Source: PSRF01 sp051000815
GTDB taxonomy: Bacteria; Acidobacteriota; Blastocatellia; Pyrinomonadales; Pyrinomonadaceae
Length of the DNA: 64,000 nt
Direction of reading: 5' to 3'
Assembly (NCBI GenBank): GCA_051000815.1
Contig: JBPCNX010000093.1
Coordinates: 30,226 to 94,225 of the forward strand
This document shows, piece after piece, positions 53,157 through 62,422 of the stretch (the first letter of the stretch is position 1; every line of letters starts with the position of its first letter). The translations under genes and the position numbers were made by a program. The notes under the pieces are model-generated. The model saw only the letters and a list, made by a program, of their open reading frames with translations, was not told where the DNA came from and made no database searches.

Positions 53157-56100
53157 TCAGAAGTGAAACTTCCAAGCCAATTGAATTGAGCGTGGGCCGC
53201 CGACCTGATACAACGGGTTGAAACCGGTTCCTCCTCCGGAACTGAGTCGCCTCGCCAGCATGCGATCCGCCTGCCCGAATGAACTTTGATTGAGTAACGG
53301 AAAAGCATCTCCGAATCCGAAGTTGGGGTGATTGAAAACATTAAACATCTCAACTCTAAACTGAAGATTGAAACGTTCTGTAAAGCTAAATTGCCGACGA
53401 ACGGTGAGATCAACCTGCCAGGCCGGAAAACCTCGAAGCGCATTCCTCCCCAGGCTGCCTTGTTGACCGGGGGTAGGTGGACAGAATGGTCCCTTACAGC
53501 CAGCGGGGCGACCCGGAATAATCGTATTGTTTATTCGCTTGCCTCCGGGGAAGCTCGGATCGTAGAGATACAAGGGAATCCCCGTATCAACATTCGGTCT
53601 TGGTTGTGCTCCCAGTAGATTGCCTATCCCAGTGGTCAGGTTCACCGGCGTCGCCGAACGCGCTACCGCGATGCTATCAATAGCCCAGCCGCGCAAAAGC
53701 CGATTTGCGAATCTACCGAAGTCTGTTTTGGGGAGGTTGTACGTTACGCCTGCCGAGAAGGAGTGGCGCACATCAAAATCAGAATCCCCCCGATCAGTTT
53801 GCGGATCGAGCAGATCCGCCCGCACGAAGCTGGAAGCATCGGAAGAGGCGTTGTCGATCGAGTGGGACCACGTGTAGGAAGCGAGCGCTTGGAACCCTCG
53901 CGCCAGGCGGCGTTGAAATTGGAGTTGCAGCGCATGGTAGTCGGATGTCGCAGTATTCCTGGTGACATTAATGTTGGCCCCTAGATTAGGGTTCACAGTT
54001 AAAGGCAGGGGGAGAAAATCAACTCGGAGTAACTTGCGGCCCACAGCGGCGACATAAGAGGCGGAAAGAGTTTGCCGGGCGCCAAGCGACTGCTCAACGG
54101 TCATGTTCCATTGGTACGTCCGTGGGAGTTTCAATTCTGGATCAAAGGCGCGGAAGCCCGCAGCCCCGACGGGCAGTGCGCCCGTCAAAATTGGCGGCGC
54201 GGCGTCGCTCTCGCTGAGGGGATACACTCTATTCACAAACGGCGCGCGGGCGCTGTTCGGAAAACTCCCCGCAACATTCCCAGCGGGTCCATTGCCCAGA
54301 TCATAAAAGATGCCGAACCCACTCCGGATCACAGACTCCCAACCCGCTCGTTGGGACAGTGCGAAGGCGACCCCGACTCGTGGCGCGAAGTTAGCGTATT
54401 GGGTTTTGTAGAGAGGGCCCGGGACTACGGTCATCGTCGCCGGATTCTCCAAGCCTTGCGCGGTGTATAACTGTTTGCCGTCTCTTGGGGTAGGCGGAGG
54501 ACTAACCTCCCAACGCAGACCGTATGTCAGCGTCATCCGACGAGTTGCCCTCCAGGTATCCTGCCCGTAAACGGACAGGTTGGTAAATAACAAAGGAGCG
54601 GGGTCCCACGTTTCCAGATTGCTGTTGGTGGTTGCATGAGTTCTGCCGCTGGCAAGGCCGGTGGCTTGGTTGAAGTTAATGAACTGAGCGTAGCCGCGAA
54701 TGCCCAGCTCCGGTAGGAGCCGGCGGTAATCAATTCCGAACTTTGCTTGATGAGGTCCCGCCGCCAGTGAGACGCTGTCTACCAAATTGAATTGAGTTAG
54801 GTGGTTTCGCGACGTTCTTACCCACATAGAATGAGGACTGGCTGCCTCCTATTCCGAAAACGATCAAGGAATCCTGCGGATCCACGGAGGCGGGAAACCA
54901 CGCCGAGTCAGGCAGCGGAACGGCCCCGCCAAAATTATCTAATTGGGAAATCCAGTCGGCCTTGTTGCTGCTCCAGTTCGCCAGCAGCTCGTTGCTGATT
55001 GGCGGGCTGACGAGCCAGGTGGCGCCAACAGTTGCCGTCACCGTCTTAAAGCCTTGAATGGTGATTGTGTTGACCGAAGTATTATCAATCGCGCGTGTCT
55101 GGAGGCTGGACGGCGAATAGTTCACGCTGCCGAACAATGTGAGATTGCCGCTGACGGTGTGATCGACGCGTAAGCTGGTGGCATCTGATGACGTTGGATC
55201 CGAATAGGACGCAGCGAACTCCGCAAACCCTCCGGTCGCCGTGTTGGGGCCATTCGGAAGAGGATAGGCGTCCAGGTAGGGTCGAACCCGAGGCACCGCG
55301 CTTTGCCGGGTTGCCAGGGAGGGAACTTGCGTGATGCGTGTCTGCGGCTGTCGCAGCCGCAGTCCCTCGTACGATAAGAAGAAGAAGGTGCGGTTGCGGC
55401 CATCGTATCCTGGTTGACTACCACCCTCGCCAAATCGCGGCAAAAGGATTGGACCTCCAACTACACCGCCGAAGTCATGCTGTCGAGTTACCGGCTTCGC
55501 CAGACCACGCGAATTGTTGAACCAATCATTAGCGTCAAGCGCGTCGTCGCGGAAGTATTCAAACACGGTGCCGTGGAACTGATTAGTGCCCGAGCGGGTA
55601 ACGATTGAGACTTGCGCGCCCGGAGTGCGCCCAAACTCCGCCGCATAGCTCGATGTTTGAATGCGAAACTCTTGCAGGGCATCTATCGAGACGAGCGCGC
55701 TAGTGCCTCCGCTGGCGCTAGTTCCAGGAATCGATCCACCAGCGGTTTGGTTGAGGGTCGCCGATCCGCTGACTTGAATGTTGGCGCTGACGCCATCCAC
55801 CGTGAAATAGTTTGCGTTGCTCCGTTGACCGTTAACGCTAAACTGGCCTTGTTCGCCAAAGCCCGTCCTCGTTAAAACGACTCCAGGCGTCAGGACAATC
55901 AGCGATTGAAAGCTCCTACCGTTCATCGGCAGGTTCTCAATGAATTGGCGATCAATTACTGTGCTCACGGCGGGAGAGCTGTGAACCAGGGATGTTTCAT
56001 CAACAACGGTAATGGACTCAGCGGGCCCGGCTGGATATAAAGAAATGCTAATGGAACGTTGATCGCCAACCTGCAACACCAGGTCTTTGATTTCTGCCGA

Positions 56101-56270
56101 ATTGAAGCCCTCACTTTTGACTCTGACGATGTAGTGGCCGGGCGGTAAGAGCGAGACTGCGAAATAACCCTCGCTGTTGGATGTCGTCTCGCGCTTCAGG
56201 CCCGTGCTTTCATTCAGGACGCTCACGCCGGCATTAGGCAGGACCGCTCCTTTTTCATCCCACAACCGTG
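53157..56270 (-). pseudogene. TonB-dependent receptor (Oar-like), frame-disrupted
   Basis: CarboxypepD_reg/TonB receptor read in two frames: 56265-54730 (regulatory domain, plug with FSVNGQRSNANYFTVDGVSA and GTNQFHGTVFEYFRDDALDA) and 54827-53157 (beta-barrel, ending IQLAWKFHF). The switch near 54815-54827 needs one extra base removed in GTGGGTAAGAACG. A second disruption near 56258 (GGG run) separates SGTVV from DEKGAVLPNAGVSV. No signal peptide is found upstream; the N-terminus is cut at about 56280. Such receptors import large substrates across the outer membrane. Confidence 0.85.
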
Positions 56271-56534
56271 CCGCTTAAAACAGCTGAGGTGGTCGGCTAT
56301 ATTCTGGTTGAAAAGCGTGACTTCAAGGGTGCACTCGAGCACCTGAAACAGGCGAATACTGAAGATGTTTTTATCAAACTTTTAATGGCGCGTGCACATG
56401 CAGGGCTTAATGATCGCGCTAGCGCCGCAAAGTTGATGAGCGAGATAGCGGGCTACACGCTGGGCTCGGTGCCTTCATCAATAGCCCGCCCCGAGGCCCT
56501 GCGCTGGCTCAGCCAAAACAAGACGGCACCGTAA
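56268..56534 (+). pseudogene. 3' fragment of a tetratricopeptide-repeat gene
   Basis: About 88 residues: GYILVEKRDFKGALEHLKQA, FIKLLMARAHAGLNDRASAA, ALRWLSQNKTAP. This looks like the last TPR units of a longer protein. The upstream part is missing, and the homology starts exactly where the truncated TonB receptor ends in the other direction. Probably a remnant created by the same rearrangement. Confidence 0.55.
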
Positions 56535-56536
56535 GA

Positions 56537-57772
56537 GTGGGCACCGAACGGAACGGTCTTGCGACAAACGAGCTAGGCGAAAGACGACGTGCGCGAGCCG
56601 TCATCGGAGTGCTCTTCCTGCTCTTCTTTCTCGGCGTGGGTGACGCGCAGATGATCTCTCCTTTGCCGCCGCTCATGGCGAAAGAGTTTGAAGTCTCAAT
56701 AGGCGCTGTGGGAAAGCTCATCGGCTCTGTTTATGCGATAGCGGCGGCCGCGGCTGCGCTTTTGTCAGGTCCCCTATCTGATAGATATGGCCGCCGCCGC
56801 TTTCTGGAAATAGCCGTTGTCATTTTCACTTTGTCCCTTCTTCTCGTGGGGTTCACTTCCGATCTTCTTTTGGTTTCCGTTCTGCGTGTCTTTACCGGAT
56901 TTGCCGCAGGTATATTCTCGACTTGCGCGATAGCTTATGTTGGAGATTATTTCCCTTATGAAAAACGCGGAGCGGCGATGAGCGCTGTACAGACCGGATA
57001 CTTCGCTGCTTTTATCGTTGGAGTTCCGCTTGGCGCAGTGGTTGCGGATAAGTTGGGCTGGCGCACGGCCTTTGTCGGATTCGGCCTACTCGCGGCGCCG
57101 GTAATCCTTTTCATAAGATTTCTGCTTCCGGATGATGGTCTGCGAGATGCGCACCCGAAGGTGTCAAACCATTTCACTGGGGTGGGCGCACTGTTTACCA
57201 ACAAAGCTACAGTTGCAGCCGTCGTTGCGGCTTTCTTCGTGTCGCTCGGCTTTGTTGGCTTCATTCAATATCTCGGCTCATGGCTGGTAGAACCGAACGG
57301 GTTCGGACTAAGAGTCAGCGAGGTCGGATGGATATTTATCGGTGTCGGCGCGGCAGCTTTGTTGGGCTCTGCCGCAGCGGTTTACCTGTCAGACAAGGTC
57401 GGCAAACGGAGGCTGTCGATCGTCGGCACGCTCCTGTTGGCTGCGATGTTGCTTGCAATCCCGAAATTAGAGTTCGGTATCCTGCTCTCTGTACTCTTTG
57501 CAGCAGCTAGCTTCACGTTCGCATTTAGACAGGGGCCTCTCCAAGCGCTAGCGACGGAACTCGTCTCGAAACAAACGCGCGGCGCTCTGGTCGCCATGAG
57601 AAACACCGCATCGCAGGCGGGTATCGCTCTGGCGGCACTCATCTGCGGACAGCTATACGATGCTTACGGCTACGCCGCAGTCGGCCTCTTCAGTGCAATT
57701 GCAACCGTGATCGCCGCTTTCTGCATAATGACGATGCGTGAGCCGGTACCCGAATCTGTGTTGGGGAAATAA
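56537..57772 (+). CDS. MFS transporter
   Basis: 411 aa, GTG start, 12 hydrophobic segments. Major facilitator signature between helices 2 and 3: LLSGPLSDRYGRRRFLEIAV, and GDYFPYEKRGAAMSAVQTGY after helix 4. A second-half copy is YLSDKVGKRRLSIVGTLLLA. The layout resembles drug or small-molecule exporters of the DHA1 type. It directly follows the TPR fragment (2-base gap), so its natural promoter may be lost or within the fragment. Substrate unknown; an exporter beside a TonB receptor and NikABC-like genes recalls metallophore systems, but that is speculative. Confidence 0.88.
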   Translation: MGTERNGLATNELGERRRARAVIGVLFLLFFLGVGDAQMISPLPPLMAKEFEVSIGAVGKLIGSVYAIAAAAAALLSGPLSDRYGRRRFLEIAVVIFTLSLLLVGFTSDLLLVSVLRVFTGFAAGIFSTCAIAYVGDYFPYEKRGAAMSAVQTGYFAAFIVGVPLGAVVADKLGWRTAFVGFGLLAAPVILFIRFLLPDDGLRDAHPKVSNHFTGVGALFTNKATVAAVVAAFFVSLGFVGFIQYLGSWLVEPNGFGLRVSEVGWIFIGVGAAALLGSAAAVYLSDKVGKRRLSIVGTLLLAAMLLAIPKLEFGILLSVLFAAASFTFAFRQGPLQALATELVSKQTRGALVAMRNTASQAGIALAALICGQLYDAYGYAAVGLFSAIATVIAAFCIMTMREPVPESVLGK

Positions 57773-57862
57773 ATGGTGCGAAAGCGTGACTGCAAGATCT
57801 GAATGAAGAAAAATGATAACAACGCATTTTTAGTTGCGGATTGACAGACTCGAAAGAGACGT

Positions 57863-58246
57863 ATGAAATCAGAAACTACCAAGCAACAAGCAGACGCTCA
57901 ACGCGACGACGCTGATGTAGAGTCGCCCACGCCGAGGAAGCCTCCCTCATACTCGATGGTGGATCCACGCATGATGCGGATCTACCTTGATTTCTACCGT
58001 GAGACCTACTCATCACAACATGCGTGCCTTGATCGGAGGACGCAAGAGTTGATCGCTATCGCTGCGTCCCTTGTGGCAAAGTGCCAGGGCTGCCTTGAGG
58101 GGCATATCAAAAAGGCGCTAAAGGAGGGCGTGACGAAAGACGAGATCGCAGAGTCAATCGCAATCGCAATGGGCGTTAATGCAGCCGCCATTGTTGATCT
58201 GACAGATATCGCCGCGGCTCGTCTTAATCTGGAACACTTCAAGTGA
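57863..58246 (+). CDS. Carboxymuconolactone decarboxylase (AhpD-like) family protein
   Basis: 127 aa. CMD fold with the AhpD redox motif AKCQGCLEGHIKKAL (Cys74, Cys77, His81), preceded by DRRTQELIAIAASLV and followed by DEIAESIAIAMGVNAAA. The CxxC and His suggest an alkylhydroperoxidase or disulfide-redox role rather than decarboxylase. It lies convergent to the hydrogenase protease gene (0-base gap), at the edge of the hydrogenase locus. Confidence 0.9.
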   Translation: MKSETTKQQADAQRDDADVESPTPRKPPSYSMVDPRMMRIYLDFYRETYSSQHACLDRRTQELIAIAASLVAKCQGCLEGHIKKALKEGVTKDEIAESIAIAMGVNAAAIVDLTDIAAARLNLEHFK

Positions 58247-58741
58247 CTAGTTACACGCGGAAAAATCTGAAATAAGGGATTCAATTTTTTCAAGAGTTAC
58301 TTGTACCGCACGCTGTACCTGAGGGCTTAAATCAGCCCCCAGTTCGTCGTAACCTGCAGGCTCGCATCCAATCAGAAAAACTTTGGGGGGAAGGACCTTC
58401 AAGGCCTTCGCCAGAATAAGAACTTTTGACGGATCGCTGTAATGGGCGTCCGCCAGCGATTGATGCAACTCATTGGAAGATTTTTCATCCAGTTCGGGCA
58501 CTTGGGGTTCGATGACATAGATCGTTCCGGGGAGTCCGCCACGATGGATCGTATCTGCGATGATCAAGAGGTCGTAACCGCTCATCAGTTCCTGAACCAA
58601 AGCGATACCTGCGATGCCAGCCTCGAATACCGTCACTTCGCTGCCGTACTTATTGGTCTCAAGCAGGTTCTGAGCCACCGCCACGCCGAAGCCATCATCG
58701 CCACGGAGTTCGTTTCCCACACCAGCTATCAGAATTTTCAT
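58247..58741 (-). CDS. Hydrogenase maturation protease (M52 family)
   Basis: 164 aa. HyaD/HycI/HybD family endopeptidase that removes the C-terminal peptide of the [NiFe]-hydrogenase large subunit after nickel insertion. Nickel-sensing residues: IAGVGNELRGDDGFGV (Asp16), LLIIADTIHRGG (Asp63) and ELHQSL (His93). It is divergent from the CooC-like/hydrogenase operon. Its target is presumably the large subunit at 63651 onward. Confidence 0.92.
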   Translation of the reverse strand: MKILIAGVGNELRGDDGFGVAVAQNLLETNKYGSEVTVFEAGIAGIALVQELMSGYDLLIIADTIHRGGLPGTIYVIEPQVPELDEKSSNELHQSLADAHYSDPSKVLILAKALKVLPPKVFLIGCEPAGYDELGADLSPQVQRAVQVTLEKIESLISDFSACN

Positions 58742-58831
58742 TAACGCTACACCTCACTATGTGCCGTCATGGTCAAGTCTAACCGACAAACGCATAAGAA
58801 CGCGGTTAGCTGGGAAAGACAAAATTGTTCT

Positions 58832-58859
58832 TTGCATCACGGAATGGTGAGCGTATGAT
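58832..58859 (+). promoter_or_regulatory. Candidate promoter of hydrogenase operon
   Basis: TTGCAT (58832-58837) and TATGAT (58854-58859), 16-base spacer, 72 bases before the CooC-like start. The -10 is good, the -35 moderate. Confidence 0.4.
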
Positions 58860-58930
58860 AGCCGCCACACACGCGAACCCCAGTTATCCCCCGCTTTACC
58901 AATATTTTTTTGTTCCCCGGGAGGGCATGA

Positions 58931-59728
58931 ATGAAGATTGCGATCAGCGGCAAAGGCGGTTCCGGCAAGACTACGATCAGCGCCACCCTCACGCGCATCC
59001 TTGCTCGCCGCGGCTTACCTGTACTCGCCATAGACGGTGATCCCAATCCAAATCTCATTCAAGCTCTGGGCTTGGGTGCCGGCGTCGAAGCGGAAGCGAT
59101 TCCACGAAGCATCGTTGAACGCCGTGAAGACGAGAATGGTAAACAGCGTCACGTGCTGACGACAACGGTCGCGGAGATTGTCAGTCAGTATGGGCTGAAA
59201 GCGCCCGACGGTGTCACGGTATTGGTTGGAACCCATATTGATCACGCCGGCGCCGGTTGACTATGCGGAGCACATGCTGCCGTGCGCAGCCTCGTCGGGG
59301 AAATCGTCAGCGGTTCAAACGACATCACTGTGATGGACATGGAAGCGTCCATTGAGCACATGAGCCGTGGCACGGTCAGGTACGTCGATGCGCTGCTGGT
59401 TGTGCTGGAGCCTTACTACCGTTCAATGGAAACCGCGGGACGTACTGTGCCGCTGGCGCGGGAACTTGGCATTAAGCAAATTTACGGCATCGCCAACAAA
59501 CTTCGCAGCCCCGAGGATGGTGAGGCTATCGCGGCTTATTGCCGTAATCATGACCTGGAACTAATCGCAAGGATCCCATTCGACGACAGTGTGGTTGAGG
59601 CGGATCGAACCGGTCGCGCCGTGATTGATTACGATGTGACGGCGCCGATCGTCCAGGAGTTGACGCGCGTGGCGGATTTCCTATTGCGCGAAGTCAAGGT
59701 TAACGGTAACGGAGCGGGAGGGAACTAA
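58931..59728 (+). CDS. CooC-like nickel-insertion ATPase; in-frame TGA read as selenocysteine (inferred)
   Basis: 265 aa if the TGA at 59258-59260 is read through (residue 110). P-loop GKGGSGKTT (7-15), AIDGDPNPNL, then DHAGAG-U-LCGAHAAVRSL, and the CooC hallmark VMDMEASIEHMSRGTVRYVD with VVLEPYYRSMETAG. In CooC1 the equivalent CXC (Cys112/114) binds nickel at the dimer interface; here it reads U-L-C (110-112). Downstream coding continues in the same frame with full conservation. A hairpin GCTGC-CGTGC-GCAGC starts 15 bases after the TGA. First gene of the hydrogenase operon. The alternative is a Cys codon miscalled as TGA. Confidence 0.85.
59261..59290 (+). promoter_or_regulatory. Candidate bacterial SECIS in CooC-like gene
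   Basis: The stem GCTGC (59276-59280)/GCAGC (59286-59290) encloses the loop CGTGC, with G at the second loop position. The apical loop begins 21 bases after the TGA, within the usual bacterial range. Moderate support only, because GC-rich DNA forms such stems by chance. Confidence 0.5.
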
Positions 59729-59729
59729 G

Positions 59730-60038
59730 ATGCTTGAAAACATGGACACTATGACGATCTGGACCTACTCGCTCATCGCGGGCGCGGTGGTGGTTTTGAT
59801 TGTGGCTGCGTTGCTAATCATGCTGATTGCCGCAGCTAACCGGGTTGACAAACACGCCAGCCACATCTGGGACGCTGGTAAGCAGATTGCGGGAAATACC
59901 GTTTCGATCTGGATGTTGAATGTAACCAACAGGGTGGCCGGCGAAATTTTGGAAGGCGCGAAGTCGATCAATGCCAGAGCAGCTTCGATTGACAACAATA
60001 TCGCCGCTCTGGCTGAAGCTCTCGGGCCGAGGAGGTAA
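59730..60038 (+). CDS. Small single-TM protein 1 of hydrogenase operon
   Basis: 102 aa starting next to the CooC-like stop. One N-terminal transmembrane helix (about 11-35), then an amphipathic helical tail (NRVDKHASHIWDAGKQIAGN, RVAGEILEGAKSINARAASI, DNNIAALAEALG). It is the first of four consecutive proteins of 96-102 residues with the same plan. No known domain. Probably a membrane anchor or electron-transfer scaffold for the cytoplasmic hydrogenase. Confidence 0.75.
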   Translation: MLENMDTMTIWTYSLIAGAVVVLIVAALLIMLIAAANRVDKHASHIWDAGKQIAGNTVSIWMLNVTNRVAGEILEGAKSINARAASIDNNIAALAEALGPRR

Positions 60039-60044
60039 TCGTCG

Positions 60045-60347
60045 ATGCAATTACTGACTTGGCTCACTGTCATCTATCTCGTGGTGCTGGTCCTGGCGCT
60101 TGCGGCAAGCCTGATTGCGATCTTCATTTATCTGTTCAAGATTGGCAGCGCGCTGGCAGCGGTGGAGGCAGCGCTAGCGCAGTCGGAAAAAAACACTGCG
60201 CCCTTGAAAGGGCACGTTGAGGCCATCAACGGCGGTCTCGTCGGCGTCAGGGATGGATTGATGCTAGTGGATGAACACCTGGCTTCAACCGATAGCAGCT
60301 TGGATTTTGTCGCGGAACGGCTGGGTATTCGAGAGACTGCCGCTTAG
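60045..60347 (+). CDS. Small single-TM protein 2 of hydrogenase operon
   Basis: 100 aa, GGAGG ribosome site inside the previous gene's end. TM helix about 8-33, then a tail with AAVEAALAQSEKNTAPLKGH, VEAINGGLVGVRDGLMLVDE, HLASTDSSLDFVAERLG. The EAINGGL and late LxxVDEHL motifs resemble protein 4 (ETLNGGL), which suggests that the two are paralogues. Unknown function. Confidence 0.75.
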   Translation: MQLLTWLTVIYLVVLVLALAASLIAIFIYLFKIGSALAAVEAALAQSEKNTAPLKGHVEAINGGLVGVRDGLMLVDEHLASTDSSLDFVAERLGIRETAA

Positions 60348-60370
60348 GAATCCGTCAGAGGAGAGGAATT

Positions 60371-60676
60371 ATGGAAACTGCAATCATCGTTGTCTGGTCG
60401 GCCACACTGGTCGTTGCGCTGATTCTAACGCTCGTCATCCTGAAACTGGTCTTCCTGATTTTGCGAACGGAACGCGACATTCTTCAGCTCGCGCATATCA
60501 CGCTACCCGCTGCACGAGGAATTGAGCGGAACACTGCTTTGATCTCAGGGCTCGAGACCTCAAAGGGCGTCGCCGGAAAGATCCTGGGCGCTGCTGTTGC
60601 CATTGAGGCCGGTTCAAAATCAATCGCCGGAAAGTTAGGCGCGGTGGGCCAGGCCCTGTCGCAGAGGAGATCCTGA
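60371..60676 (+). CDS. Small single-TM protein 3 of hydrogenase operon
   Basis: 101 aa, AGAGGAGAGG ribosome site. TM helix about 5-31 (VVWSATLVVALILTLVILKL), then ILQLAHITLPAARGIERNTA, LISGLETSKGVAGKILGAAV and SIAGKLGAVGQALSQRRS. The VAGKIL...GSKSI pattern parallels VAGEIL...GAKSI of protein 1, suggesting an alternating paralogue pair (1/3 and 2/4). Unknown function. Confidence 0.75.
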   Translation: METAIIVVWSATLVVALILTLVILKLVFLILRTERDILQLAHITLPAARGIERNTALISGLETSKGVAGKILGAAVAIEAGSKSIAGKLGAVGQALSQRRS

Positions 60677-60677
60677 G

Positions 60678-60968
60678 ATGGTGTTAACATTGACGATTTT
60701 GACAGCTCTTCTCGCCGCGACGTTATTAATTGCTCTTGTGGTTGCACTCTTCCTGGTCCTGCGCACACTTCAGTCCGTGCGCAAGTACATCGAAAAGATT
60801 AACTGGGGTGTTCGTGCAATCGAGAAAGAAACGGAGATGCTCGGTGGTGTGGAGACACTCAACGGCGGGCTGACCGCCCTGGCGGGCGGACTGGAATCAG
60901 TCGGCACACATTTCACTAACGTAGATCGTAACGTGGGCACAGTGGGAGAAGCGTTACTCCGGAAATGA
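60678..60968 (+). CDS. Small single-TM protein 4 of hydrogenase operon
   Basis: 96 aa; the start lies 1 base after the stop of protein 3, so the two are coupled. TM helix about 5-30, then VRKYIEKINWGVRAIEKETE, VETLNGGLTALAGGLESVGT, HFTNVDRNVGTVGEALLRK. Paralogue-like to protein 2. The hydrogenase small subunit gene follows 31 bases later. Confidence 0.75.
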   Translation: MVLTLTILTALLAATLLIALVVALFLVLRTLQSVRKYIEKINWGVRAIEKETEMLGGVETLNGGLTALAGGLESVGTHFTNVDRNVGTVGEALLRK

Positions 60969-60999
60969 TTGCCGCCGCGGCGGCAGAGGAAAAACTTTT

Positions 61000-62382
61000 A
61001 TGGGTGAGATTCCTGAGAAACACGGCGGCGAAGCGGGGAGTCCCAAACAGCATACGTCATCGACTAGCAATCTACCAGATCAGGTCGGCAACGTCGGCCG
61101 ACGCACATCGGAGGAACTGATCGAGGACATCTGCGCCTCGCAGGGGAAAACCCAGTTAAGCCTCGGACCGTTAGAAAAAGTTTACGTCTTCTGGCTCGCC
61201 GGAATGAGTTGCGACGGCTGCACCGTGTCGGTCAGTGGCGCCACGGAACCCGCACTCGAAGATTTGCTGACTGGCTCGATTCCGGGCGTGCCGCTCGTCA
61301 TCCTGCATCACTACGTCCTGCAACTCGAAGCCGGCGATCACTACATTCAATCGCTGTTGTTGGCGGAGCAGGGCAAACTCGATGGCCCGTACGTCATCGC
61401 CTACGAAGGCTCGATTCCTGACGAGAATCTGACTGCGGGCGGAGAGCCGTTCGCAGGCGAAGGCTCGCTGCCGCTGTGGGCACCGAGCGACCAGCGCAGG
61501 CGCGTATCGACCGCCGAATGGATCAAGCGGCTCGGGCCGGGGGCGGCGGCCATCATCGCCGTCGGCACCTGCGCGACGTGGGGCGGCATCCCCGCGGCCT
61601 ACGGCAACATCACTGGCTCGATGAGCGTGATGGATTGGATGGGTAAGGATTATCGCTCCGTGTTGGGCCTGCCCGTCATCAACATTCCGGGGTGCGCGCC
61701 CATCGGCGACAACTTCACCGACGCTGTACAGGCGATTCTGCTTTTCCTCCAAGGTCTCGGCCCGCTGCCGGAGTTCGATGAGTTGGGCCGGCCGGCATGG
61801 CAGTTCTCGGAAACCGTACATACACACTGTGTGCGCGGCGGCTACTACGAAGAGGGAACCTTCGCCAAAGAGTTCGGCGACAAAGAATGTCTGGTCGAAA
61901 TCGGTTGCTGGGGACCGGTCGTCAACTGCAACATCACGGAGAAGGGCGCCATCGCCCACATGGGCGGCTGCATGAACGCAGGCGGCGCCTGTATCGGCTG
62001 TACGATGCCCGGCTTCCCCGACAAGTTCTCGCCGTTCTACAAATCGCCACCGGGCTCGCTCGTTTCGAGCAATGCCTCGCGCCTGCTTGGCTCAATCATT
62101 CAACCTCTACGTCGCATCAGCCAGCGCGAGCGCAACCGCGAGATACGCTGGCACGACACGGTGCCGAGCGGCTGGGCGATGGAGAAGGGCAAGATGTCCT
62201 TGACGCACAAGATTCTCGAAGTCTTCTACGAGGCGATGCAGTTTCAAGGCGCGAAGCGTCCCGAACGAGACCTGCAGAAAAAGTTTCCGCCGGACTACCA
62301 GAGCCTGCCGGATCGCGTGTACGACAAAGACTATCAGGTGCTGCCCGAGGATCGGGAGAAGAAAGCGGAGAAGAGAGGCTAA
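61000..62382 (+). CDS. hhyS: [NiFe]-hydrogenase small subunit, group 1h-like
   Basis: 460 aa without a Tat signal, so the enzyme is cytoplasmic-facing. Iron-sulfur ligands: proximal FWLAGMSCDGCTVSVSG (C71, C74), VGTCATWGG and IPGCAP; medial/distal VHTHCVRGGYYEEG, CLVEIGCWGPVVNCN and GGCMNAGGACIGCTMPGFPD. VILHHYVLQLEAGDHYIQSL is typical of the high-affinity actinobacterial type (Hhy), which oxidises atmospheric H2. The long N-terminal (about 55) and C-terminal extensions fit that group. GAGGAAA ribosome site. The group call is by motif memory, not by tree. Confidence 0.92.
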   Translation: MGEIPEKHGGEAGSPKQHTSSTSNLPDQVGNVGRRTSEELIEDICASQGKTQLSLGPLEKVYVFWLAGMSCDGCTVSVSGATEPALEDLLTGSIPGVPLVILHHYVLQLEAGDHYIQSLLLAEQGKLDGPYVIAYEGSIPDENLTAGGEPFAGEGSLPLWAPSDQRRRVSTAEWIKRLGPGAAAIIAVGTCATWGGIPAAYGNITGSMSVMDWMGKDYRSVLGLPVINIPGCAPIGDNFTDAVQAILLFLQGLGPLPEFDELGRPAWQFSETVHTHCVRGGYYEEGTFAKEFGDKECLVEIGCWGPVVNCNITEKGAIAHMGGCMNAGGACIGCTMPGFPDKFSPFYKSPPGSLVSSNASRLLGSIIQPLRRISQRERNREIRWHDTVPSGWAMEKGKMSLTHKILEVFYEAMQFQGAKRPERDLQKKFPPDYQSLPDRVYDKDYQVLPEDREKKAEKRG

Positions 62383-62422
62383 TACTCCGGATTAGTGACT
62401 ATAGAAACCAAGGAGGAAAGTG

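Noticed and set aside
58931..59728. CooC-like gene as an ordinary nonsense pseudogene
   Set aside because: No other damage is present, the frame is unbroken, the stop replaces a functional Cys, and the same occurs in a second gene of the operon.
61171..61959. 262-codon minus-strand open frame inside the hydrogenase small subunit gene
   Set aside because: Antisense of a high-GC conserved gene; the plus-strand product is unmistakable.
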